From Cunninghamella blakesleeana (Eukaryota; Mucoromycota; Mucoromycetes; Mucorales; Cunninghamellaceae), in contig JAFCIZ010000011.1 in the NCBI GenBank assembly GCA_017871115.1, positions 1,061,001 to 1,125,000 on the forward strand: 64,000 nucleotides of DNA. Direction: 5' to 3'. The notes under the pieces were generated by a model that did not search any database, had not been told where the DNA came from, and saw only the letters and a program-made list of their open reading frames with translations. Below are positions 23,791 to 38,709 of the stretch, in pieces; position 1 is the stretch's first letter, and each line of letters begins with the position of its first letter. The position numbers and the translations under genes are program-made.

Positions 23791-26700
23791 TTATGGATTA
23801 ATTTCAATAAGACCAGAAACTGGTATGACTTGTACATCTCTTGCCCTAGCTTTCACACTAAGATTTCTATCTGCAGTGACTAAACAAACAGGCACCGTTG
23901 ATGATGGTGAAGAAGGACGTTGTTGTTTCTTCATCCACCATAAACACGTTGATAATACTAAATCGTCTAGATTTTTATCTGTCTCCCCAAAAACAAATTG
24001 TTCAGATCGAATAGATATATCATATAAAAAGTTATGATGAGAGGTTTGAATTCTTAAGCTTGGATGATCCCTTCTTGGTTTTTTGGCTAAAGTAGTTTCA
24101 ATTAATTTTAATGCATCATCTGCAATGGCACCTAAAGGGGGTGCATTTCCTTTTAATCCATCTAATTCAGTAACAACTAAAAATAAAATAAAATAAATAA
24201 TAAATAAAAATGGTAATAATAATAATAATATTCAAATTAGTTATTAGCTATTGCTAGTTTTTGTTATATTTTATCTTTCCATAACTTCGATATAAAAACA
24301 AAATAAAAAATATATGTAATATATAACTTACCAACAAGAGGAATTACGATAGACCATGATGCATCTTGAAATAATTTACGTATCGTTTCCAAGTGGCCAA
24401 TAAAACAATTTGTATCAAATACCAAAACAGTTTGACCAGGGATAACCTTTTCACGTAAGCGGTTCAGTCTTAACTCTCTTTCTTTGATTCTTCTATTAGA
24501 TAACGGTTGATAGCCAAATGTTTCTAAATGTTTCTTTTCTTCTGTCATGGTATTAATCATAGATTGTAATTGTTCGCGCCGTTTTTTCAATTGTCCCACC
24601 ATACCATCATCGTCATCTTCTTCTTTATCTGTATTATCATCACTGAGTCTATTATTGTTATTAAAGATAAGATCATTGTATAGTCTACCGTGTTCATCAC
24701 CATCGTTATCCTCATCATCAAAGGTAGTAGGGTCTTGTAAAGTATCACTCTCAAACAATACTGCATCATCCATTGCTGTTAGTATGGGTAGCATTTCAGT
24801 GGTTTTGATGATATTTTCTTCTTTGGTTGAATGGTCAGGTAATAAATCACAGTTGACTAAAAAGATTTTGTTAACAGGATCAAATTCGAGAACATGGCTC
24901 ATTTGCTAATGATAAAATAATAATAATAATAATAATAAATATAATGTGTATATAATTTAATCTTATTCTACTTCATGCTATTTTTTTATTGCTTATTATA
25001 ATTTATCATTTTATATTTAATTACCTTGACTAACCAAAATCCATAGTTTAAAATACGTATACGTCTACTTTCTTCCTCCATAAACTTTTCATTTTCATCT
25101 TCAACTTCCTTCATTCTTTTTTTTGAATCTTGATATTTAGCAACGAATAAATCATCCATCCATCCTAGCCCACGTATTTCTTCCTCTTCGGGAAATGATG
25201 GTCCCATTTTCAAAATATGAGTGACATATTTATTCCAGTAGATAGCATGATCACCATCAATGTCATCGTCATCGTTATCATCATCGTTATTCATTAGGTG
25301 CCAATCCATTAATTTATACTGATGTTCTTCGGGTAACGAGTGAAGTAATTTGGTAAAGCATGACATTAACAAAGACCAAAAGGACGGTATAATTTTACTT
25401 TCGTCATCATAAGTATCATGTTGACCATGGCGTTCATTTGGTTGAATTATTCTTCCAACCAAAGCTTCCCATATACTTGAATTGAAATGATTTGTACGAA
25501 TGCAAATACCTGATACCAACATCCATTGTAAAAGTAATTCAATATAAATAAACCAAGGTGCATTATCATTATTATTTTCTTGAGATTGTTGCTGACTATT
25601 ATTAGGAGTACCAATATTATCATCATTAAAATCATCTTCATTTGATATTGTTGTTGCTATATTCTGTTCACCAAATAAGAATATCCTATTTTTTTGCATA
25701 GATAATGGAACAGAAGGAAAAGTAGGTAAGGAGGGAGAAGAAATGGAAGAAACCGATTCTTCATGATTATTGTATTTTACATAACGAGATAAAAGTTCCA
25801 CAGCAGTTTGGCATACCAAATCGATTGCATAACTAAATAATATACTGTCTTTTAACGATTCCAAATGTTGGTGCAATTCTTCTTGCTGCTTTTTTAATAC
25901 ATTGTTCATGTCATCATCGTTCATTTTGTTATCTTCCTTGTTATTTAATAACCATATGCGTTTATTGATAGATAATAGTTTTGTTAAAGGAGATGTTGAG
26001 TAATTAAAATTATATAAAGATGAAATATTTAGTATGATAGATTCTAGCCAATATAATTGTGAACCGTTCAAATCGGCTGTTACATAGGAAGATGGCTGGT
26101 TATTAGTATTCGATGATATAGGTTGAGGTAAAGATGAATGAGGATGAAAAAAAAGTGTATCAAAATAATGCCTTTTTGTTTGTGCAAAAGTGTCTAAATC
26201 AATCTTTGTAAATAACATACCATGTAAACGGATTAACGTTCCAGTGACCATAGAATTAAAATCTACTGCTTTCATTTTCAAAGACTTCTTTTGTTGCTTT
26301 TGTTGTAATTGATGATTTCCCTTTCTATTTCTAAAGCTTTCTTTATTTTTTCTTTTATTCATTGAGCTTAGAGTTGATGTTGTAGTAACTACTTTAGAAT
26401 ACCATTGTCGATTGTTTTCAAATAAGCCAATAAGCCCTTCACGAGAATTAACAAATGGATTACGGCGTACCATAAGACTTTTCACACTAAAATATAACTT
26501 GTGGAATTCGTATAAAGAAGAATATTGCGGCGAATTTAAAAGTAAAGATTGATGAAAATAAAAACGGCCAGTTGTGGGCATTAGCCATGCACCAAGGGTA
26601 TACCAATGCCATGCGGTTTGATATGTATTTAAATCTACATAAATATATCTATATCTTGCGAGGTCCCCACGAAAAGAAATACATTTATACCATTTCCATT

Positions 26701-28500
26701 TTTGATTACGTTGCCAGCTATGAAGGTTTTTAGATAATATACTGATGCTAGTAGTAGCAGTATCATTTCCAATTTCGCTTTTTAATAAAGGTTCATCCAC
26801 ATCCCATAACATCGCCATAACACGTTGATAAAATTCATCAGAGAGTGTTAAAAATGTACCCATCCAAAGCTTTAACTTGTTTAAATGCTTATCTAATATG
26901 CGACAAGATGTTGCTATATTTTGTTTTTTATTGTCTTCGTTTTTACTTTCATCACTGTCATCATCAGAAAGTTGTAACATTGTCATTCCATTTTCAGATA
27001 AAACAGGTAAAGCTAAAGAATCATCAATATCATCTAGATTAATATCATCAATAATTTCAAATTGGGTAGCAGCTTCGTTGTCATTACTGTCATCATCGTC
27101 GTCTTCTTCATCATCTTGATCATCCTGTACATCATTACTGTTATCCTTTTCATTACCATCTTTATCCAATACTGCTTTTTTTTGTTTTGTTTTTAGAGTT
27201 GCAGGTGGCTGTGAAGTAGTCATTGATTTTTCAATCGAATGTAGTAAATTCATTAAAGATTGCTGACGACGAATAGCGTGACGAAATTCTTCAACCAAGG
27301 AATAAATTGCCCTTTTCCAACAAAGCCCTTCCAAATTTTTCTTTTCTGAATATTCATAATCTAACTGCATAATGTCAAGGTAAGTATTGGCTAATTGAAT
27401 ATGTAATTTCATCTTATCTTTCCAAAGCTGATCAACTATTCTCCATTGATTATCATCATCATCATCATCATCATCTACTACTATTTGTCCTTCTTTATCT
27501 TTTTCATTCATATTTAACCATGGATGACTAGTTAATTTTTCAAGTAAAGATGGCTGTGTTGTTGAGTCTGATTGAAACATATCAGGAGTGCTTCGTTGAA
27601 AAGCAAAGAGATCATCTACAGCCAAAAAAAAAAAAAAAGTATATAAAACATTGGAGTCATTAGCATATATACTATTTTTGGTATTTTTAGTATTATGAGT
27701 ATTTATCAAAGCTTACTCTTGATATTACTATTAACTGAAGGATGGGACATACTATGGCCAGATTCTTCATGGATACCACGAAAATAAGAATTTTGTTTGG
27801 CTACTTTTGATAATTGATCAATTTGATTTTCTATTTGAGATACTCTGTGGATTAAATTTTTAAGACGAGTCCGCTGATTATTGTTATTGTTATTGTTATT
27901 ATTCTTGTTATCGTTATTTGGTTTGACTGTTGTTGCGTTTGTTGTTCTTTCTGTAAGAGTGGACGATGGTTTGGTCGAACGCACTTTATTGTTTATACTA
28001 TTACTGTTAATGCGACTATTTGCATTATGTTCAACTATATCATTTGAAGTTTCTGTCGATACCATAGGTATTTTTTGAATAATAGGTGTAACTTGTTGTC
28101 GCTGTTTATGTTGTTTAGGTGATGAAGATGGTTTAGGTGCCACTATATCTTTTTTATTTGATTCTTTTGAGTTTGGATCCCAAAGAACACCATTGGAGGG
28201 CCGATTTGGTAAATGACTTGTCGATGTTGTTTCACGTTCATTATTTCTTAAAAAGTCCTTGGATACTGTTGTTCTAAATATTGGCTCAGTTGAATGCTGA
28301 CGTTGTGAAGAATAAGCTTTTCTTCTTACATTATTGTTACTGTTGCTGCTGTTGCTGTTGTTGTTAATACTAATATCAGATTTATTAAAGTCAATAGGAT
28401 GATCAGACTGTGGATTAAATAGAGTACGAGCTTCAGATTTTTCTTCCCCACGATAAAAGTCGTTTCGATGTGATCTTTTATCCTTTTTCCTTTGACTCAT
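23791..28500 (-). CDS. SMG6/EST1A-type PIN endonuclease of nonsense-mediated decay
   Basis: Four exons: 28500-27717, 27615-25025, 24905-24332, 24176-23791; 1444 residues. Start ATG gives MSQRKKDKRSHRN. The N-terminal 260 residues are basic, Ser/Asn-rich and disordered. The EST1 helical (14-3-3/TPR-like) part includes FRGDLARYRYIYVD, WHWYTLGAWLMPTTGRFYFH and LYEFHKLYFSVKSL at about residues 570-650, the usual EST1_DNA_bind signature. Acidic runs punctuate it. The C-terminal PIN domain (about 1285-1444) has all three catalytic Asp: VLVFDTNCFIGHL, DDLVLSTWW and LVTADRNLSVKAR, plus VVVTELDGLKGN. SMG6 cleaves mRNAs near premature stops with UPF1; EST1A also binds telomerase. With the Asp triad kept, nuclease activity is expected, unlike yeast Est1/Ebs1. 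All splice phases agree. Confidence 0.93.
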
Positions 28501-29453
28501 AAGAATAAAGCTCAATATATAGATATATGGATATATATATATATATATATTATAAATGAATATATAAAAATATGAAGAGTATTAAAAAAAAAAGTAAAAA
28601 AAAAAGTTTTATTATATATTATTAAACAAATAATAAAGTAAATAAAAAGTATATATATGAATGTTAAATAATATTAATTAAAAAAGCTGATTGTGGTTTC
28701 AAAAACGTCAATTTATTTACTACTGACTTTCTCAAAAGCCACATTGAATTAGTAGAAATAAAATATAATAAAAAAAAAGTATATAGTTAAAAAAAAGTGC
28801 AAAAAAAAGAGAACAGAAAAAAAAGAGAAGCAAAAAAAAAGAAAAATGATTGCCCTTGAAGTTTTAAACTACGATTTTTTATTTTAGATAGCTTGTGCAC
28901 TGCTATGTTATGGCTGACCTTTCCTTTTAAATTTTTATTGTTCAAAAAAATATATTTTTTATTTTGTCTTGTTTTATTCAGAAACTATACCCTTCGTAAA
29001 AATTTATATTTTGTTAAATAGAACATCTATTGTACCGATTATTAAATTATATATATATTGTTTCAATATGGTAGGTTTTATGGAGAAATAGTTATTTAAA
29101 ACTTGCAACAGGCATAGGGAAATCTAACCCTACAATACTTTATATTTAGCTTTTGAATTTTTTGTATACGATCATTATATAAATTTTATATTAATAGAAT
29201 ATAATATTGAGAAAATGAGAAAAATTTCATTTACAAAATGATGCTAATTATATATTTTATCAATTTTTTTCGAATCATGTTAATAAAAAAAAAACTTTGG
29301 AAATCGATGTACTAATTGCTAGATGTAAATTTAAAACAAATTTTTATACCCACATATGTTACATTATATGAGTCAAAAATTGATTGAGCTATAGAAAAAA
29401 AATACATACATTATCATCCAATTTATTATTAAAATAATATATTATTCAATGAT
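28501..29453. other. Gene-free region between SMG6 start and ADH 3' end
   Basis: Promoter of SMG6 on the right-to-left reading plus the ADH downstream region. A-rich runs at 28590-28850; no exon or RNA gene recognised. Confidence 0.5.
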
Positions 29454-31521
<2,068 letters not shown>

Positions 31522-32474
31522 CTCTTTTTAAAATTATTTTAAGGTAAAAAAAAATAAAGAAAGAAAAGAAAGAAATAGTATATGAAAAAAATCCGTTCCA
31601 AAAAAAATATATGTATAAATTTTTTTAAGTTTAAACACCGTCAAGCAAAATCGACTTTTTTTATGGCATTCCGGAAAACAATTATAGATTTCGAAAATAT
31701 AGAATCTTATACCTGAGTAATTGGGCCGTATCAATGATGTTGGGAATAGTGAAGTGTGAGCTACCTTTAATCTAATCATATGAACATGCAATATTAATAT
31801 AATAAACCTTTGAATAAATTTATCTTTTAAAGATTAATTTCTATCTTTTTTTCTTCAAAAATGACAGATTGCCCACAACATAAAATATATTTAATCCGAT
31901 AATCGGTGATCTTGTCAAGGCTTATGAAAGCAAATTACTATTGGATAATAGTTTAGATCAAAAGTAAAAAAAATACAAAAAAATAAAAGACCTACTACGT
32001 AACTCATTACCATAATAATAAAAATGTATAATTATAGTAATTGCTGTAAAATCAAATGATTAAAGTTATAAATCAAAATCAAAACATGAGAGAGGTTTTT
32101 TTTTATTATTAAAGTTATATATATAAATTCTATAAAGATTAAAAAAAAAAAAGGTGCCTATAAAAAAGAAAATACAATTGTTTGATAGGGTGGTAAGGGA
32201 ACGAAAGCTGTATGTAGAAATAAAAGCGATTGATGAGAAGTATAAATAAAAAAGAGTGATAATTGGAATATAAGAGTGAATATATAATATAATAAAATAT
32301 GAATCCAATTACATTATATTATTTTGGGAGAAAATAGAAATAGAAATAATAATAGAATAAAAATATACAAAATGGCATTTACATCTAATTGATAAATAAT
32401 GAAAAAGAGAAATTAGATGGTATATTCTACATCTATATAAATCCTATTTATATTTTATATTTATTTTACATTTT
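31522..32474. other. Intergenic between ADH start and TIM17 3' end
   Basis: No gene of its own. The ADH promoter lies at 31522-31700. The part at 32379-32384 may belong to a terminal TIM17 mini-exon (see TIM17). Confidence 0.45.
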
Positions 32475-33284
32475 TTAAATACTTACTTGAGGCATAACAG
32501 GTCTATTTTGTTCTGCAGTCCATCTAGAAATAGCGATACCAATACCTTCAATTAAAGCTAATAAACTTCCACCAACTACAGCTGATACAGCAGCAGCTTT
32601 AGCCCCACTACGAGCAGCTAATACACCACCAGTAATAGTAGCAGATAAAATAGAATTCCATGGATCTTCCTTTTGGCGAATTCCTTTAAGAGCACAATCG
32701 AAAGTAGAGAATAAACCACCCCACACTGCAAAATTACCACCTAATACTGGAGCTCTGGCTTTCATTGCTGATACTGCACCTCCTAAACGTTCACCCTAAT
32801 ATAAAATATATAAACAAATACGTATGAATAAGCTATCCTTTTTTTTCAACTTTTTTATTATCCTTTGAATTTTCCGTTTCTTTTTCCTTTCTTTTTATTT
32901 CATCCAAACAAATAAAATACACCCTCTTTACATATAAACTATTCTTTGCTCTATCGTTTTTTTTTCTTTTTTTTTTAGAAAATAAGCTTTACCCTAGGAG
33001 AGTTTTTAGCACCTTTTACTGAATGCCAGATACCACCACCAACAGCACCCATAACAAAAGCACCACCAAGATCATTTAAAATTACCCAAGGACTATATTT
33101 GGTTGTATCAAATAATAAAGAATAATAAAAAGAGAGAAGGGAAAAAAAAATTGTCAAAAGCATATTCTATTTTCCGTTTTTATAACATATTTAAGAGTTT
33201 TTTTAGGTTCCTTTTTTTATTTTTTTATTTTTCTTTCTTTCTTTACCAGGGATCCCGAGAATGATCTTGAGAAGAACGACCCAT
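32475..33284 (-). CDS. TIM17: Mitochondrial import inner membrane translocase subunit Tim17
   Basis: Three exons: 33284-33247, 33092-32993, 32795-32475; 152 residues. The N-terminus reads [20 protein letters not shown], the conserved SRDPCPWRIxxD motif with the Cys of the Tim17 disulphide. The following segments show four hydrophobic spans with Gly-rich faces: [58 protein letters not shown] and [36 protein letters not shown] is a hallmark of the family. Tim17 forms the TIM23 channel for presequence proteins. The C-terminus is ambiguous: the last residues (MPQVSI, then stop) read through a perfect GTAAGT donor. Splicing to an acceptor at 32385 would instead end the protein MPQM (exon 32795-32487 plus 32384-32379, 150 residues). 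Confidence 0.92.
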
Positions 33285-34229
33285 TATATATGTGTATTAG
33301 TTTAGTATTGAGTATAAATATATTTTTAAAATAATTGAACAAGCTTTTTGTAATGTGAAGTCAATAATATATATATTCTTCACAAGCTTTAAATTGGGTG
33401 ATATTACAAAGAAATAATAAACAAGAAAAAGAGAAAATCAAGAGGAAAAAAAAAAATTAAAAAGCCAATATTTATAAAAACGTCACAAGTCAATTTTAAA
33501 CTCAATTTTTTTAAAGCATAATGATTTTTTTTAGATCAATCTGAATGAATTTTTGTTTTATTTGTACATGTATTAAATATTATGATCAGCTTCTAGTTTG
33601 ATAGATTTTTTTATTAAAAACTATAGAGTTTGCAGCAAACTATCATTTTCATAAATAAATGACTACTTTACGTTTTAGCAAATTTTTTTATCTATACATG
33701 AAATTGGAACTGTATAACTATATACCTAATAAGTAAATTGTATATTCACCAGTAATCACCATTAAAAAAAATGCTGCTTGATTAACTATATCAATAGTTT
33801 TATATAGAAATCCTCTTTTTTATGTTTCTTATTATATATTTGCTCAATTAATTTTATTATTTTTCATGAATGTTATCAAGAGGGCTGATTTTTACAAATA
33901 TACTCTATGATACATATGTATGTAATTACCTAGTAAATCTTAATTTAACATTTAAACTTTTTTTCTGTTCTGTTTATCTATTCTTTTCTATTCATCATAT
34001 CATTATTGATTTTTTAGAATAATAATAATAATACTTTAAAATTGATATACAATATTTCATGGTTATAGCTAACTTTCTCTTTAATAAATAATCAAAGCAA
34101 TAATGAAAATAGTGAAGATATTGCAAATAAAATAGTAACTTTAGCAACTAGTTGTACAAAATCACTCTATTATTCTATTTATTAGATTAAAGGATTGGTT
34201 GATAAGGATTCCTTAATATCAGTAGGCGT

Positions 34230-34262
<33 letters not shown>

Positions 34263-34649
34263 ATTAAAATAGAATCAACCTTCTTTTTTATTATCATTTT
34301 TATTAAAAGTTTAATTTCTATGTTGAAAAAAATAATAATAAAGGTTTATAGCTGATATACACATAATTCGAAAAAGGCACATGTTACAAGTTTATTGTCA
34401 CTTGGAATTAAATAAATATCATGAATTATTACTTCATGAAAAAAATAGATGAAGATAAAAATAAAAATTATTAAATAATAAATATTAGCAATAAATAACC
34501 AAATATTAAAAAATTATATATATTTATTAAACAATAAAATAAATGGAAATATTAAAAATACTATCTATACATCTTAAATAATAAAAATGATTATAATCAT
34601 AATAACTAGTTATTTACTTTTTCAAAAAAAAATATTTTATAATGTCATT
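33285..34649. other. 1.36-kb gene-free stretch
   Basis: TIM17 promoter plus downstream region of the next minus-strand gene. Very A/T-rich with short TA repeats near 34240-34264; I see no exon. Confidence 0.5.
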
Positions 34650-35275
34650 TTATTTTCCAGTTTGACTGTACCATACTCCCATAGCAATTAAAATACATAT
34701 TAAAATAATACAAAACCCTATAGCCATGGCTCGATTAATCATTTGCCATCGATGAGCCATTTTTCCATATCGATCCACTTTTTTTGGCCAAAAGGATCCA
34801 ATGATCCATAAGATAGGGCATATAAATCCAAACCAAAAAAGAAAGAATCCTGCTGTCCATATCCCTAGATCATAATGACTATTATTATCATACCCTTCCT
34901 CTTCATCATTATAATCATTATTATATATGCTGTTATTCTTATTATTATTTACAATATTATCTTTTGTTGGTATCGTAGTAGTGGTATCTTGATGTTTATC
35001 TAATTTTTTAGAAAGTTGGGACCATAAATGATTTATTTCATTAGGACTGACTGAGTGTTGTCTTTTTTCTACTTGTGGTGGTGAAGGAATAGAATCTTCA
35101 TGTAATGTATTTATATCTTTTTTTATTTCTTTTTCAAATAAGGAATGAGTTGGCGATTGGGTATTTAATTCTTTAGGTGAAGAATCAGAAGTAGTTGGTG
35201 ATGATACAAACTGTTTTGAGCTTGCCTCATTTGGAAGGTGCTGTGGTGATGGTACTGCTTGTGTACTTTGTAGAC

Positions 35276-35324
<49 letters not shown>

Positions 35325-35414
35325 GGTATTTTGCTGCTGATTATTAGGAAATATATTTAATAGGTGCTTCGTTAACTCTTCAGATCCTTGTGGTAAGTTA
35401 GAAGATTGTGACAT
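34650..35414 (-). CDS. Hypothetical two-TM C-terminal membrane protein with poly-Asn stretch
   Basis: Single exon, 254 residues, starting MSQSSNLPQGSEELTKHLL. A run of Asn (from AAT repeats, 35277-35325) and Ser/Pro-rich low-complexity sequence fill residues 25-150. The C-terminal 75 residues hold two hydrophobic spans, IWTAGFFLFWFGFICPILWI and AMAIGFCIILICILIAMGVW, separated by a basic loop (FWPKKVDRYGKMAHRWQMIN). This long disordered N-terminus with a paired-TM tail and CP-x-LW motif resembles a widespread but unnamed class of fungal 'serine-rich' proteins anchored by their C-terminus. The function is unknown. I see no signal peptide, so a tail-anchored topology with the N-terminus in the cytosol is inferred. 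Confidence 0.75.
35277..35325. repeat. (ATT)n/(AAT)n microsatellite coding poly-Asn
   Basis: About 16 tandem TTA/AAT units read as Asn codons in the minus-strand membrane protein gene. Length is probably polymorphic. Confidence 0.9.
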
Positions 35415-35707
35415 ATGAAAGTATTTATAAATATATAAGGAGGAGGGAGTTAAAAAAAAATTGATAAAAGAAAAAGAAGGAAAAAAATAGGAATAAGGAA
35501 AAAAAAGAATTTATTTTTTTATGACTTTTTTTTTCTATATATATATATATATATGTGTATGTATGTATGTATGTATCATTATTTAAATGGTAAAATAATA
35601 AAACAAAATTAAAAAAGATAAAATGGATTCTTTTTAGGATATTTACTATATAGATTCTGATTTTTTTTCTTTTATTTCCTTCTATTTTTAATTTTAGTTT
35701 ATTTTTT

Positions 35708-36268
35708 CTAATGACCACCGCAACAACTTGATGATGATGATGCTCTTTTTTTACCCTTACGATGAATATTTTTAGCTTTTTTAATAGAATCATTATCACC
35801 TAATTCAGTATCCTCTGTAATATTTAATTCTTTTTATGAGATAAATAAATAAAATCAAAACGAAAACAAAATGAGTATTCGTTTATTTTAATGATGGTGA
35901 TTTTTTTTTAATGTAATTACTATAACTATTATAATTTTTATTTATTATATTTATATAATACTTACTAAATTTTTCACCATCTTTTGACTCTGCTTGGATA
36001 ACATTTTTTCTTAATAAAGTTGCTACTTGGTTTGCTAACGTTAATTTCTAATGATAAATAATAATAAAATAAAAGTTAGAATAAAAATGAAAATGGATGT
36101 TGTATATACTGATATACTTGTTACCTCCTCTAAAATATCTATATTCGTTTCATCTTTGTATTGCATAAATCGAGTATGAGTTTCCTTTTTGGCAGCTAAT
36201 CATATATAAAAAGTGGATAATACGATATTTATTTAGTAAAATATTTTCAGGTCCAAGAATAAAGTTTA

Positions 36269-36300
<32 letters not shown>

Positions 36301-36584
36301 ATGTGTATATTTATATGTATATTAAATATATATATATATATCTAGAGTAGTCATATTTATATATTTCTTATATTTCTTATATTTACCAAGAATAGCATTG
36401 ATATCATCTATAAATCAAATATCTTATATTAGAATCTTTCAAATATCCTTCCCTGATACTTTTTTAATTTAAAATAAAATAAAAAGATCTATACATATAA
36501 ATACTTACTACCAAATACTTGTTTTTGTGTTTTTAATAAATTTCTATATGCTGATATAGCAGTTTGTTTTGATGGAGTAGCCAT
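35708..36584 (-). CDS. MZM1: Complex III assembly factor Mzm1/LYRM7
   Basis: Five exons: 36584-36509, 36407-36387 (21 nt), 36195-36125, 36047-35966, 35829-35708; 123 residues, the family's normal size. The N-terminus ATPSKQTAISAYRNLLKTQK carries the LYR-type tripeptide (AYR) followed by the downstream Phe (VF). The C-terminal part ITEDTELGDNDSIKKAK is diagnostic of Mzm1/LYRM7 (ED/YTExGDNxSIKKGK). The factor chaperones the Rieske Fe-S protein in the mitochondrial matrix before its insertion into the bc1 complex. A Ser/Cys tail (ASSSSSCCGGH) follows. The 21-nt second exon (NDINAILG junction) is needed for frame. The fifth exon uses an AAAAAG acceptor. Confidence 0.88.
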
Positions 36585-37055
36585 AAGTATAAAGTAAAAA
36601 ATAAAGAGAATGAAGTAAAAAAAATACAATTAAAAGAAGTGTAAAGAAGAAAAAAGAACAAAAAAAATGCTTGACCCTGTTTTTTAAAAAAATTTGACAA
36701 CATATATTTTTAACCTCCGTTCCTTTCTTTTTTAAACAATGGTCATGAATATGATCATGATCATTACTTTTTCAATATAACCATATTTATCATTCAGCAA
36801 TAGTTAATTTTATAATTCAGTTCATATCATTATAAAGCATAGTTAAAATAGTCGTATATTTAAATATACTCTGCTTTCCTTTTATGCTATTTTTTTTTCG
36901 AAAAAAAAAGTATTTTCAAAATATAGGTTTATTTTAAATTAATTTATATAAAATATAATATACATTTTTTTTAATATATAAATATATATATGTATATATA
37001 TATATATATATGTACACCCGTGTGTACTATCATAACATGTCCTTCTTAATTTTTT
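36585..37055. other. Intergenic, AT-rich
   Basis: Contains the MZM1 promoter and the phospholipase D 3' flank. An ATGATCATGATCATTA-type short palindromic run occurs near 36748-36768; no gene. Confidence 0.45.
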
Positions 37056-38658
37056 TTAAGTATAAAGTTCATTAATATCATCACCTAAGAAAGGTACAGA
37101 TTCACCAGCAAGGTCAATTTGTTCCAAGAATTTCAAAGGGAATTCGACCAAATGACCTTTCACTTTATTCAAAGTATCAACAATAATTTCGACAGGCATT
37201 TCAGGATCATGAACGTGGCCAATTTCAATCTTTTCAGGATTAGGGTAGAAGCTATGATATTCTTCCCAGTTAGTGACTATATTAATAAAAATAAAAATAT
37301 AAAGTATTAGTATGATCAGAAATTAATTTTTTTCCATTTTCTTAATATAATTTACCATTATCATCAGGTACACAGTGGAAAATTTGTCTGAAAGCTTCAG
37401 TATTTTGTTTGGCAGTATTATTCCATAATTCTAAAGTTTCAGGATTTAAAGGATCTTGAACTAATAAGTCTTCTTCAGAATCAAGAGTATCCACTTGAGG
37501 AACAGGTAATGGTAACATATCGTTAGTAATTTTATCGGTGGGAGCATCAGGGATCAAACCAAGATGTTCTTTCCATAATTTACGACGTAATTGAGTAGCG
37601 AATCGACTAACTTCATACTATTTTTTTTAAAAAATAAATAATAATAATAATATAGTTAATAAATAAACTTTACATTTTAAAGAAAATAGTCGTTATACAC
37701 CTATATGTTCACTTACGTCGTGACCATTGATCTTGGAAGGAATCATATCTTTGTCTTCAACAACTAAAGCAATTTCAGAATCACGATCACCACATTGAGA
37801 ACGATCATTCAAGTTAGCTGAACCCATGATAACAAGACGATCTATCAATTAATTATTTTTTTATATTATAAAATTAAAAGATTAGAAATTAAAGAATAAA
37901 TTTATTTATCTATATTTCTATTCCTGTTTTCTAATTATTTCTTTTTATTTTTGTTCTAATTTTTTACCATCAGCAACTAATAACTTGGCATGAATATATA
38001 ATTCTTCAGTAACAAAATCATGAGGAGTCCAAGGTTCACGACTCTTGTGATGACGACGAAGATGGTGGCCATGAGGATGGAGATCACCATATTCACCAAC
38101 AGTAGCATATTCGACTTCATCTTCAACATTGGTAGGGACATTATAACCTTCAACATGGGTAAGAATTTCTTCTACAGCGTTACGTTTGATACGATCATGA
38201 CTACGTAAACTATAGAAACGGATGTATTCACTAGCATCAATACCAGCCTTTTCTAATTGTCCAATAATACTATTTTCACCACGACAGATAGAGATATATT
38301 GATAGTGCATAACAAGTCTATAAATATGGAAGTATGTTAAGGATTAAAAAAATAAATAGAAGCATTCATGAAATTAGTATAAAAAAAGAAAAATAAACAT
38401 ATTTATAAATATATATATATATATATATATGAATAAATTACCTAGCAGTAGCAGCTTCTTTAGTACTAAGATCAGCAGGGAAAGCAGGCATCAAGGGCAT
38501 AAGAACAAATACTTTGTAAGGTTCACGTTCTTCATGAGCACGAATAATACGTTTAACAATAGCTTGACCAATTAAATTCTTAAGAATATAATCTTTATCA
38601 TCGTCTTTTGTAGAGGTAACTATAGGATAGATTAAAATATAGAATGATAAATAACAAA

Positions 38659-38709
<51 letters not shown>

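Noticed and set aside
24547..24909. Open frame antisense to SMG6, Ser-rich
   Set aside because: Mirror of the acidic Asp/Glu codons (GAT/GAA) of the real gene on the other strand.
38663..38705. Regular repeat that might suggest a CRISPR-like array
   Set aside because: It is a simple AT dinucleotide run in an intron; no spacers and the genome is eukaryotic.
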